DNA of 6,583 nucleotides from Actinomycetota bacterium (GTDB lineage Bacteria; Actinomycetota; Thermoleophilia; UBA2241): positions 7,640 to 14,222 of the forward strand of contig PKYM01000081.1 in the NCBI GenBank assembly GCA_003132645.1, read 5' to 3'. The notes beneath the pieces are model-generated. The model was not told the origin of the DNA. It did no database searches and worked only from the letters and a program-made list of their open reading frames with translations. This document shows positions 1 through 6,223 of the stretch, one piece after another; position 1 is the first letter of the stretch, and every line of letters begins with the position of its first letter. Made by a program: the position numbers and the translations under genes.

Positions 1-287
1 GCGCACAGCCGCGAGAAGGCCGCGCTCTCGGCGAGAAAACCGTAGCCGGGGTGGATCGCGTCGGCGCCGTGGGTGAGCGCGGCCATGATGAGATTGTCCA
101 TCACGAGATAGCTCTGCGCCGCGGGCGGCGGCCCGATGCAGACGGCTTCGTCGGCATGCGAGACGTGCAGCGAGCTCTCGTCGGCCGCCGAATAGACGGC
201 GAGGGTCGCCACGCCGAGCTCGCGGCAGGCGCGGATGACCCGCACGGCGATCTCGCCGCGATTGGCGATGAGGATCTTCTTGAACAC
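1..287 (-). CDS. accC: Biotin carboxylase, acetyl-CoA carboxylase subunit (N-terminal part, cut by window edge)
   Basis: This is the ATP-grasp biotin carboxylase that carboxylates the biotin of the carrier protein, the first half-reaction of acetyl-CoA carboxylase, and supplies malonyl-CoA for fatty-acid synthesis in the cytoplasm. Ninety-five codons are visible. The protein opens [20 protein letters not shown], the family's signature N-terminus. It continues with ADEAVCIGP (residues 45-53), SYL (59-61) and [11 protein letters not shown] (77-87), all typical of the biotin-carboxylase N-terminal fold. The start is GTG at 287, with AGGAG about 8 bases upstream (minus strand) and an extended -10 promoter 45 bases further on. 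The ATP-grasp and C-terminal domains lie outside the window. AccC fits best, but the biotin carboxylase subunits of propionyl-, methylcrotonyl- or pyruvate carboxylase share this N-terminus. The accB gene is not beside its 5' end, so it is not in an accB-accC pair with accB immediately upstream. Confidence 0.9.
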   Translation of the reverse strand, partial: MFKKILIANRGEIAVRVIRACRELGVATLAVYSAADESSLHVSHADEAVCIGPPPAAQSYLVMDNLIMAALTHGADAIHPGYGFLAESAAFSRLC

Positions 288-331
288 CGGGCGTCTCCTG
301 TAAGGCCTGACGAGGACCGGCAAGCGGCGGA

Positions 332-340
332 AGTATAGCA
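332..340 (-). promoter_or_regulatory. Extended -10 promoter for the biotin carboxylase gene
   Basis: On the minus strand this reads TGCTATACT, an extended -10 element (TGn followed by TATACT). It would start transcription near 325, giving a leader of about 40 bases before the GTG at 287. The -35 position at usual spacing (near 354-360) is a poor match, which is common for extended -10 promoters. A perfect TTGACA on the minus strand (393-398) is too far upstream to pair with this -10. Confidence 0.45.
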
Positions 341-355
341 GAGGCCCGTCGCGGT

Positions 356-382
356 GTTCCTGTAGCAGGCAACGGTTTTTTT
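356..382 (+). terminator. Weak hairpin plus seven T (possible terminator, plus strand)
   Basis: Bases 356-362 pair with 366-373 (a 7-bp stem with one bulged C and a three-base loop). GG and then seven T (376-382) follow. This is the form of an intrinsic terminator on the plus strand, although the stem is weak. No plus-strand gene precedes it, so if it is real it would stop stray transcription entering the divergent region. It may be chance. Confidence 0.22.
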
Positions 383-398
383 GTGGACCCCCTGTCAA

Positions 399-576
399 GC
401 CGGCCTGCGCTGCCGATATGAAGGGGGACTGCCACGGAGGTCTCACCACCGACTACGACACTGGATCGGGCTACACGCCCGGATATCGCTTCCCTCTCCC
501 TGCCGGGCCGGTCTCCTTCGACTGTACCCACCAGCCCGCATCACGCGAAGGCCCCAAACCGGCCCGGCCCTTTTTT
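399..576 (+). promoter_or_regulatory. Candidate structured leader or small RNA with terminator-like end
   Basis: This part of the 395-base gap has no convincing reading frame. GGGCCGG (505-511) can pair with CCGGCCC (559-565), with an inner helix CCTTCG (515-520)/CGAAGG (546-551). Two G, three C and then six T (571-576) follow, which looks like an intrinsic terminator. The same 505-512 segment can instead pair with 399-406 (GCCGGCCT, including two G-U pairs), closing a domain of about 110 bases. That domain contains a hairpin with CGGGC/GCCCG stem near 469-483. Mutually exclusive pairings of this kind are how attenuators and riboswitches work, but GC-rich sequence makes chance pairing likely. 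I recognise no known aptamer core. It could be a leader of the ATPase gene, a separate small RNA, or nothing. Confidence 0.25.
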
Positions 577-634
577 CTCAAGTCACGTCCAAAGGTCCAC
601 CCCCGGGTAAGCCGGCGAAACTGCAGCGGGCGAC

Positions 635-640
635 TATACT
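635..640 (+). promoter_or_regulatory. -10-like element before the ATPase gene
   Basis: TATACT lies 43 bases before the ATG at 683 and would give a start of transcription near 647 and a leader of about 36 bases. It is the same hexamer as in the carboxylase promoter. No good -35 hexamer sits 16-18 bases upstream and no TG extension is present, so an activator might be needed, or the match may be chance. It lies downstream of the terminator-like hairpin at 505-576 and could bypass it. Confidence 0.35.
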
Positions 641-682
641 TGTCGATGCTGCGTAGGGGATGCCCCCGGGCTGGAGGGATCG

Positions 683-2731
683 ATGTCGAAGTCGTCCAGA
701 AAACGCCTCGTCGTGCTCGACGACGACATGGACCTGCTCGACGAGCTTGCGGCCTACTTCGGCGACACCTTCGAAGTCGACACCTTCCCCGGCACGCCGG
801 CGGCCCTGAAGGCCCTGCGCGACGCCCCGCCCGACGCCCTGCTGGTCGACATCGACCTCGAAGGCGTCAAGGGCTTCGACGTCCTGCGGCTCATGAACTC
901 GACGCCCGAGCTGCGCTCGGCGCCGGTGATCGTGCTCTCGGCCACCAACGACTTCGAGACCTTCGAGCAGGCGCACCGTCTGGGCATCGCCGAGTACGTC
1001 ACCAAGCCGTTCCGCGTCGAGGACCTGCGCAGCAAGCTCGAGTCGGCGATCGACCGCCGCCACAAGCGCAGCGCCGGGCGCCTCAAGCTCGGCGCGATGC
1101 TGCTCGAGAGCGGCCTCGTCACCCAGCCACAGATCGACGAAGCCCTGCAGCGCCAACAGCAAGCCGGCGGCCGCCTCGGCGAGGTCCTGGTCGGTTCGGG
1201 CCTCGTCTCCGAAAACGACCTCGTGCACGCGCTCGCCGGCCAGATGCACCTCGCCGTGGTCGACCTGCGGGCCATCACCCCCAGCCCCGCCGCGGTCGGC
1301 CTGCTGCCCCGCGATTTCATCGTGCGCCACCGCCTGCTACCCCTGCGCTTAGACGACAACGGCAGCCTCGTCATCGCCATGACCAACCCGCTCGACGTGG
1401 TCGTGATCGACGAGGTCCGCCTGCGCACCAAGAAGCGCGTGGTGCCGGCCATCTGTACCGAAAGCGCCTTCGACGAGGCGCTGCTGATCTTCACCAGCAA
1501 GCGCGGCAAGCTGAAAGAGATCGAGGGCAGCGACGGCGAGGCGCACGGCGACGAGGTGCCGGGCGCGCTCGACGCCTCGATCATCGAGATCGTCGACTCG
1601 GTCCTGATCGACGCCGTCGGCATGAAGGCCTCCGACATCCACATCGAGCCGCGCGAAGACGCGCTGGCGATCCGCTGCCGGGTCGACGGCGTCCTGCACG
1701 ACCTGCGCGAGTATCCGGTCGAGCTGCAGGCCGGCGTCATCAGCCGTCTGAAGATCATGGCCAACATGGACATCGCCGAGCGCCGTCTGCCCCAGGACGG
1801 ACGCGCGAGCTTCGAGACGACCGATGGCGACGTAGTCGACATGCGCCTGGCCTCGATCCCCAGCCTCTACGGCGAGAACCTGACGGTCCGCGTCCTCGAG
1901 GTCGCGCCGCTGCCGCCGACACTCGTCTCGCTGGGGTTCGCCGAATCGAGCCTGGCCAGGTACGAAGAGGCCATCAGGCGCGCCGATGGCGGCATCGTCA
2001 TCGGCGGGCCGACCGGCAGCGGCAAGTCGACCACGCTCTACACCACGCTCGAGCTGATCAAGTCCCGCGAGCGCAAGATCTACACGGTCGAAGACCCGAT
2101 CGAGCGTAAGCTGAACGGCATCGTGCAGACCGAGATCAAGCCGATCATCGGCCTCACCTTCGCTCAGGCGCTGCGCTCCCTGGTGCGCGCCGACCCCGAC
2201 GTGATCATGGTCGGCGAAGTGCGCGACCTGGAGACGGCCAAGATGGCCGCCGACGCCGCCATCACCGGTCACCTCGTGTTCACCACGCTGCACACCGGCG
2301 ACGCGGTCTCCTCGATCGGCCGCTTCATCGAGATGGGCTTGCCCGCCTACCTGGTGGCCGCCGCCTACCGCTGCATCGTGTCCCAGCGGCTCGTGCGACG
2401 GCTGTGCCGCCACTGCCGTCGCACCGAGGTGCTGAGCGCTGAGCGCTGGCGCGACCTCGGTCTCGGCGAGGCGCCGGGATCGCGCATGACCGTCCACTCG
2501 CCGGTCGGCTGTCCCAAGTGCTTCGGCACCGGCTACTACGGGCGTCTGGGGCTCTACGAGGTGCTCACCGTCGACGACGAACTGCGCGAGATGATCTCGG
2601 TCGGCGCCACCGTCGGCGAGATGCGCGCGGCGGCGCGGGCGCGCGGCGTCGAAAGCATCCACGACGACGGCGTGCGCAAGGTGCTCGACGGCTCGACCAG
2701 CTATCTCGAGCTCGTGCGCGTGACATCGTAG
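683..2731 (+). CDS. Response regulator fused to GspE/PilB-type assembly ATPase (REC-MshEN-T2SSE)
   Basis: This is a cytoplasmic ATPase of the type II secretion/type IV pilus assembly family carrying its own phosphorylation switch (682 residues). Residues 8-125 form a receiver domain with acidic cluster D13-D15, phosphoacceptor D56, S86 and K108 (TKPF), so it looks phosphorylatable. Residues 134-270 match MshEN, with two 24-residue motifs at 135-158 (KLG...Q) and 164-187 (RLG...Q). This domain binds cyclic di-GMP in characterised relatives. The ATPase follows: Walker A GPTGSGKST (442-450), Asp box VEDPIE (469-474), Walker B region RADPDVIMVGEVRD (502-515), His box TGHLVFTTLHTGD (528-540), and a zinc-type tetracysteine C575/C578...C610/C613 typical of GspE/PilB rather than PilT. 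The ATG at 683 has GGAGGG at 673-678. No secretin, pilin or inner-membrane platform gene is adjacent, so the machine it drives is unknown; pilus, secretion and surface-adhesin export are all possible. Confidence 0.93.
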   Translation: MSKSSRKRLVVLDDDMDLLDELAAYFGDTFEVDTFPGTPAALKALRDAPPDALLVDIDLEGVKGFDVLRLMNSTPELRSAPVIVLSATNDFETFEQAHRLGIAEYVTKPFRVEDLRSKLESAIDRRHKRSAGRLKLGAMLLESGLVTQPQIDEALQRQQQAGGRLGEVLVGSGLVSENDLVHALAGQMHLAVVDLRAITPSPAAVGLLPRDFIVRHRLLPLRLDDNGSLVIAMTNPLDVVVIDEVRLRTKKRVVPAICTESAFDEALLIFTSKRGKLKEIEGSDGEAHGDEVPGALDASIIEIVDSVLIDAVGMKASDIHIEPREDALAIRCRVDGVLHDLREYPVELQAGVISRLKIMANMDIAERRLPQDGRASFETTDGDVVDMRLASIPSLYGENLTVRVLEVAPLPPTLVSLGFAESSLARYEEAIRRADGGIVIGGPTGSGKSTTLYTTLELIKSRERKIYTVEDPIERKLNGIVQTEIKPIIGLTFAQALRSLVRADPDVIMVGEVRDLETAKMAADAAITGHLVFTTLHTGDAVSSIGRFIEMGLPAYLVAAAYRCIVSQRLVRRLCRHCRRTEVLSAERWRDLGLGEAPGSRMTVHSPVGCPKCFGTGYYGRLGLYEVLTVDDELREMISVGATVGEMRAAARARGVESIHDDGVRKVLDGSTSYLELVRVTS

Positions 2732-2760
2732 GCCTGTAGGCCCGGCCGGCGCGCAGCACC

Positions 2761-3378
2761 CTGTCTCTTCTCCTCGATCTGCTCTACCTGTTCCTCACCG
2801 CCCTGGTAGTCCTGGCGGTGGTCGAGCTCAAGGTCGCAGACGCGCGCCGCGAGCGCGCCCTGCGGGCGTTCGGCGCGGCGCGCGGCCGGCCGGCTCTGGC
2901 GCTGATCTGTCGCGAGGAGAGCGTCGCGGTGCTCGGCCAGCCGATCTACCGCTACGCCACAACGCCCGCGGCCGCCGAGCTGGGCCGGGCCGTCGCCCGC
3001 CTGCCGCAGAGCTCGGCGCTCGACCTGATCGTCTCGCTGCCACGTGACGCGCCGCTCGACACCGGGCTCGTCGGGCGCGTCCTCGGCGAGCATGCCGGCC
3101 CCGTCACCCTCATCGTGCCGTCCGGCGTACTCACCGGCGGCTTGACTCTGGCACGCGTCGCGGACGAGTTGCTGCTCGGTCCCGACGCGCGCTTCGCCGA
3201 GGGCGCCGAGCCGCCCGTCGCAGCCCGCGAGTTGGTCGTCGAGGGAGCCGACGGAAGACCGCGCGCAGGCGAGCTGCCCGATGGCCTCGGCGCCGTGCTG
3301 GCCTGTTTTGCCCTGGCGCCGCGACACCCGCGGGGCGTGGTCTTCTTCGGTCGCGGCGGCGGGCGCGACCGACCTTAG
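2761..3378 (+). CDS. Membrane-anchored ClpP-fold protein, SDH_sah-like, probably catalytically dead
   Basis: The reading frame encodes a hydrophobic anchor (residues about 3-21, counted from CTG 2761), then a basic helix (ADARRERALRA) and a domain whose order matches the SDH_sah/SppA-like ClpP-fold proteins. Family members typically have RQE...LG.P..RY, an HTPGG loop, and VPHYAMSGGT...AADEI. Here these are REESVAVLGQPIYRY (51-65), SLPRDA (92-97) and VPSGVLTGGLTLARVADEL (119-137). The expected Ser nucleophile is therefore T125, and the Gly-Gly of the oxyanion loop is R95-D96. At about 205 residues it is shorter than usual relatives (about 280), and the tail after residue 147 is not recognisable. 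The frame is open from 2740, but no ATG, GTG or TTG precedes the anchor. CTG 2761 would include it; the first standard start, GTG 2818, removes it. It lies 29 bases after the ATPase gene and is probably co-transcribed. The family assignment is from remembered pattern, without an alignment. Confidence 0.62.
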   Translation: MSLLLDLLYLFLTALVVLAVVELKVADARRERALRAFGAARGRPALALICREESVAVLGQPIYRYATTPAAAELGRAVARLPQSSALDLIVSLPRDAPLDTGLVGRVLGEHAGPVTLIVPSGVLTGGLTLARVADELLLGPDARFAEGAEPPVAARELVVEGADGRPRAGELPDGLGAVLACFALAPRHPRGVVFFGRGGGRDRP

Positions 3379-3489
3379 ACAGCGTCCGCAAACAGCTCGT
3401 AGACGGCTGTTCTATCTCACCGCAAGGGCGCCTGCCCGATAAAGGTACTGGAGACCAAATCGCGGGGAGAGGAAGCCTCCGAAGAACTG
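3379..3489. other. Non-coding stretch between convergent genes
   Basis: No supported reading frame is present. The plus strand can form a run of small hairpins: AACAGC/GCTGTT (3391-3396 with 3406-3411), GGGC/GCCC near 3427-3438, and GAGG/CCTC near 3467-3478. These lead into the strong terminator that follows. It is most simply the 3' untranslated region of the plus-strand gene; a small RNA made from this end is possible but not shown. Confidence 0.5.
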
Positions 3490-3518
3490 AACGGAGCCTC
3501 GAAGATCGAGGCTCCGTT
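3490..3518. terminator. Bidirectional hairpin terminator between convergent genes
   Basis: AACGGAGCCTCGA (3490-3502) and TCGAGGCTCCGTT (3506-3518) form a perfect 13-bp stem with a three-base loop. It lies 27 bases beyond the HtrA-like stop on the minus strand and 111 bases beyond the plus-strand stop. That fits a shared terminator for convergent transcripts. Neither side has a real T tract (TTCCCGTT on plus, a C/T mix on minus), so it may act as an RNA-end stabiliser or need Rho. Confidence 0.75.
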
Positions 3519-3545
3519 CCCGTTGTGCCCCTCGTGCGCGCCCGC

Positions 3546-4652
3546 TCAGGCCGCCTTTGCCGACACGATCCCCAGCGTCAGCTTCTGGGTCCCCCTGATG
3601 GCCGTCATCTCGACCGGCGCTCCGACGGCCTCCTCGGTCAGGATCCGGTGCAGGGCATCGACGTCGGGCACGTCGTGCGCGCCGTAGCCGATGAGCAGAT
3701 CGCCCTCGCGCAGGCCGGCCCGCTGAGCCGGGCTGTCGGGCTCGACCCCCACGACCAGGACGCTTGTCTCCACCGGCAAGTTGAAAAAGCGCACCAGACG
3801 GCGGTGCAGCGGCACGCTCTGGGCCGCGATACCCAGGTAGCCGCGCGTCACCACCCCGTCACGGATGAGCTTGCCGGCGACGAACACGGCGGTGCTCACG
3901 GCGATCGCGAAGCAGAGCCCCTGGGCCGGCAGGATGACGGCGGTGTTGACGCCGATGACGTCACCCCAGGAGGTGACGAGCGGACCCCCGGAGTTGCCCG
4001 GATTGAGCGACGCGTCAGTCTGGATCAGGTTGTCGATGAGGCGACCAGATTCGGCGCGCAGCGAACGGCCCAGGGCACTGACGACACCGGCCGTGACGGT
4101 AGTCTGGAAGCCGTACGGGTTGCCGATGGCCACCACGAGCTGCCCCACCTGCAGGGCGCGCGAATCGCCGAGCGCCGCGGGGCGCAGGTCGGGCGCCGCG
4201 ACGCGGATCACGGCGATGTCTGTGTCGGGGTCGTCGCCGACCAGTTGGGCGGCGACGTCGCGGCCGTCCTCGAGGGTCACGGTGATCGAGCCCGCGCCGT
4301 GCACGACATGGCTGTTGGTCAAGATGAAGCCGTCGGGGGTGACGATGAATCCAGAACCGGTGCCGCGCCGCTCGCGGGGCTGCCCGCCGGGGCGCTTGTC
4401 GGGGCGGCCACCGGGGCGCTCGTCGGGGCCGGCGGGGCCGGTCTGGCGCCCCGGACGCCGCGGCCCCGGGCTCGGCGGCGCGGGCACGGTCACCTCGATG
4501 TTCACGACGGAGGGGCTGACCTTCTTCGCCGCGCCGATCACTGCTTTGGAGTAGGCGTCGAAAAGGTCGTCATCGGGCGGGATCGTCGGACTGCGGTCGA
4601 TGCTGCCCGGCGCCGGCACGCCGGCGCCATGGATGTTGAACGGTACTGCCAT
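3546..4652 (-). CDS. HtrA/DegP-like trypsin-fold serine protease with one PDZ domain, no signal peptide
   Basis: This is a family S1C protease of 368 residues. The catalytic triad is intact: H115 (LTNSHVVHGA), D145 (DTDIAVI) and S221 (NPGNSGGPL). A C-terminal PDZ domain (about 268-360, opening RGYLGI) would bind substrate C-termini or regulate activity. The N-terminus (MAVPFNIHGAGVPAPG...) has no hydrophobic signal or anchor, unlike DegP/DegS. The product therefore appears cytoplasmic, like a subset of S1C proteins that begin with an LFDAYSKAV-type helix (30-38). Residues 56-96 form a Pro/Gly/Arg-rich linker containing an eight-residue tandem repeat. The ATG at 4652 is preferred because AAGGGA lies 7 bases upstream; an in-frame GTG at 4688 would add 12 residues but has no site. 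It lies 157 bases downstream of paaK on the same strand. A protein quality-control role is inferred from the family. Confidence 0.9.
   Translation of the reverse strand: MAVPFNIHGAGVPAPGSIDRSPTIPPDDDLFDAYSKAVIGAAKKVSPSVVNIEVTVPAPPSPGPRRPGRQTGPAGPDERPGGRPDKRPGGQPRERRGTGSGFIVTPDGFILTNSHVVHGAGSITVTLEDGRDVAAQLVGDDPDTDIAVIRVAAPDLRPAALGDSRALQVGQLVVAIGNPYGFQTTVTAGVVSALGRSLRAESGRLIDNLIQTDASLNPGNSGGPLVTSWGDVIGVNTAVILPAQGLCFAIAVSTAVFVAGKLIRDGVVTRGYLGIAAQSVPLHRRLVRFFNLPVETSVLVVGVEPDSPAQRAGLREGDLLIGYGAHDVPDVDALHRILTEEAVGAPVEMTAIRGTQKLTLGIVSAKAA
4387..4434 (-). repeat. 24-base tandem repeat in the HtrA linker
   Basis: A 19-base unit beginning CCGGGGCGCT recurs at 4387-4405 and 4411-4429 with one mismatch and a period of 24 bases. 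It encodes the eight-residue units DERPGGRP and DKRPGGQP. This looks like slippage expansion inside a disordered linker, and the length probably varies between strains. Confidence 0.6.
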
Positions 4653-4659
4653 CAGCGAG

Positions 4660-4665
4660 TCCCTT
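4660..4665 (-). promoter_or_regulatory. Ribosome binding site fixing the HtrA-like start
   Basis: On the minus strand this reads AAGGGA, 7 bases before ATG 4652. The upstream in-frame GTG at 4688 has no comparable site, so the shorter protein is preferred. Confidence 0.6.
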
Positions 4666-4674
4666 GTCGGCGGT

Positions 4675-4700
4675 CGCGCGGTTCTCACGCGCGGTTTCTC
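4675..4700. repeat. Imperfect direct repeat upstream of the HtrA-like gene
   Basis: CGCGCGGTTCTC (4675-4686) is followed after one base by CGCGCGGTTTCTC (4688-4700). The pair sits just upstream of the HtrA-like ribosome site and could be an operator or simple slippage. No regulator is recognisable from it. Confidence 0.3.
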
Positions 4701-4809
4701 GCTGTGATGTGCTCGGACGGCAAGCGGTTGAAACGGGCGTCCGGCGGGTCGGCGGAGTTGAGCGTGGTGGGTGGCCCGTGCGACGCATGCGACGCGATGG
4801 GTGAATCGG

Positions 4810-6111
4810 TCAGTCGCTCTCTCGTTCGTCGATCACGCGCCGCGCCTTGCCCTCGGAGCGGGACAGCGAGCCGGCCTCGACGAGCTGGACCTTGGGGCGC
4901 ACGAGCAGGGCCGAGCGCAGCGTCTCGGTGACCTGACGCTCGAAGGCCACCAGATCGTCGAGCCAGCCGTTGAAGAGTTTCTCGTCGACTTCGACCCGCA
5001 CGATGAAGGTGTCGAGGGCGCCCTTGCGCTGCAGGACGATCTCGTAGTGCGGCTCGAGCCCCTCGATCTGAAACAGCACGGACTCGATCGTCGAGGGAAA
5101 AACGTTGACGCCGCTCACGATGAACATGTCGTCGGTGCGGCCGATGACCTTGTGCATGCGGACGGTCGTGCGGCCGCAGGGGCAGCGCTCCCGCGTGACG
5201 CGCGACAGGTCGCGGGTGCGGTAGCGCAGCACCGGCGAGCACTGCTTGGTGAGCGAGGTGATGACGAGCTCGCCGGGCTCGCCGTCGGCGACCGGCGCGC
5301 CGCTCACCGGGTCGATCACCTCGACTATGAAGTGGTCCTCGGCGATGTGCATGCCGTCCTTAAACTCACACTCCCCCGCGACTCCCGGCCCGATCACCTC
5401 GGTCAGCCCGTAGTTGTCGGTCGCCGAGATGCCCCAGCGCTCCTCGATACGCGCCCGCAGCGCGTCGCTGCAGGCCTCGGCGCCGAACAGCCCGAGGCGC
5501 AGTGCGAGGCGCTCGCGCACGCCGGCCCTGGCGACGGCTTCGCCCAGATGCAGGGCATACGAGGGCGTGCAGATCAGCACGGTGGTGCCGAAGTCCTGCA
5601 TGAACTGGATCTGGCGCTGCGTGTTGCCGGCCGAGTGCGGCACGACCAGCGCGCCGACGCGTTGCAAGCCGTAGTGCAGGCCAAAGCCGCCGGTGAACAT
5701 GCCGTAGCCGAAGGCCACCTGGGCGACGTCACCGCGAACGACACCGGCGGCCGAGGCAAAGCGGGCGACCAGCTCGGCCCAGGTGTCGAGGTCGGCCCGC
5801 GTGTAGCCACCGACCACCGGCGTGCCGGTCGTGCCCGACGACGAGTGCACTTCGACCACTTCGTCGAGCGGCACTGCGAACAGCCCGAACGGGTAGGTCG
5901 TGCGAAAGTCGTCCTTGGTCGTGAAGGGCAGCCGGGTGAGGTCGGCCAGCGAGGTGACCTCGGCTGGGCCGATCCCGCGCTCGTCAAGAGCCGCGCGGTA
6001 GAGCGGCACGCGCTCGTGGCAGGCGGCCACCGTCTGCCGCAGGCGCTCGACCTGCAGCGCCTCGAGCCGGTCGCGACTCATCGTCTCGCCCTGCTCGTCC
6101 CAGATCGGCAC
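4810..6111 (-). CDS. paaK: Phenylacetate-CoA ligase
   Basis: This enzyme activates phenylacetate to phenylacetyl-CoA using ATP and CoA, via an acyl-adenylate, in the cytoplasm. It is the entry step of aerobic or anaerobic phenylacetate breakdown. It has 433 residues, the usual PaaK length. Visible motifs are LPFTTKDDFR...YPFGLFAVP (from about 62), P-loop SSSGTTGTP (90-98), FGAEAC (209-214), YGLTE (234-238), YRTRD (297-301), CPCG (310-313), GVNVFPSTIE (334-343), and the C-terminal adenylation Lys in EGKARRV (K422). GTG 6111 is chosen because AGGGAG lies 5 bases upstream and the protein then begins (V)PIWDEQGETMSRDRLEALQ, matching the family's IWN...ETLSRDELEALQ start. ATG 6129 would add six residues without a ribosome site. 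No other paa genes are adjacent. The substrate could be another aryl acid, since PaaK-like ligases also act on benzoate-type or other acids. Identification at family level is firm. Confidence 0.92.
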   Translation of the reverse strand: MPIWDEQGETMSRDRLEALQVERLRQTVAACHERVPLYRAALDERGIGPAEVTSLADLTRLPFTTKDDFRTTYPFGLFAVPLDEVVEVHSSSGTTGTPVVGGYTRADLDTWAELVARFASAAGVVRGDVAQVAFGYGMFTGGFGLHYGLQRVGALVVPHSAGNTQRQIQFMQDFGTTVLICTPSYALHLGEAVARAGVRERLALRLGLFGAEACSDALRARIEERWGISATDNYGLTEVIGPGVAGECEFKDGMHIAEDHFIVEVIDPVSGAPVADGEPGELVITSLTKQCSPVLRYRTRDLSRVTRERCPCGRTTVRMHKVIGRTDDMFIVSGVNVFPSTIESVLFQIEGLEPHYEIVLQRKGALDTFIVRVEVDEKLFNGWLDDLVAFERQVTETLRSALLVRPKVQLVEAGSLSRSEGKARRVIDERESD

Positions 6112-6116
6112 GCCCG

Positions 6117-6122
6117 CTCCCT
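6117..6122 (-). promoter_or_regulatory. Ribosome binding site deciding the paaK start
   Basis: On the minus strand this reads AGGGAG, 5 bases before GTG 6111. The alternative ATG at 6129 follows GCAAACCACC, which has no Shine-Dalgarno match. Confidence 0.5.
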
Positions 6123-6223
6123 GCCCCATGGTGGTTTGCGACCGGCGCGCGCCGGCCACGGCCAGCGAAGTGTACCCGCCTGGCGCACAGCGCGCGAGCG
6201 GGTGAAAGCCGACCATTCTAGTC

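Noticed and set aside
393..398. Perfect TTGACA -35 hexamer on the minus strand
   Set aside because: No A/T-rich -10 lies 16-18 bases downstream, and the nearest good -10 (332-337) is too far away.
411..430. Short resemblance to the 6S RNA word GCCGATAT
   Set aside because: I could not build the long hairpin with central bubble that defines 6S RNA from the flanking bases; the match is one short word.
418..2109. Long plus-strand open frame overlapping the ATPase gene
   Set aside because: Its translation is Arg/Pro/Ala-rich with no domain pattern. It is a GC-driven shadow of the ATPase frame, which carries all the motifs.
1349..2662. Long minus-strand open frame inside the ATPase gene
   Set aside because: Low-complexity composition rich in His, Asp and Arg is typical of antisense shadows in GC-rich DNA. 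There is no recognisable domain.
3452..3495. Glycine-riboswitch-like words (GGGGAGAG ... CCGAAG ... AA)
   Set aside because: The later conserved glycine-aptamer elements are missing, and the segment lies at a gene's 3' end rather than before a glycine gene.
4776..4796. GCGACGC direct repeat around a GCATGC palindrome between paaK and the HtrA-like gene
   Set aside because: It is too short, and composition alone can explain it. It has no T tract to act as a terminator and no recognised operator form.
3525..4931. Plus-strand open frame opposite the HtrA-like gene
   Set aside because: It is antisense to a protein with an intact catalytic triad and has no coherent domain of its own.
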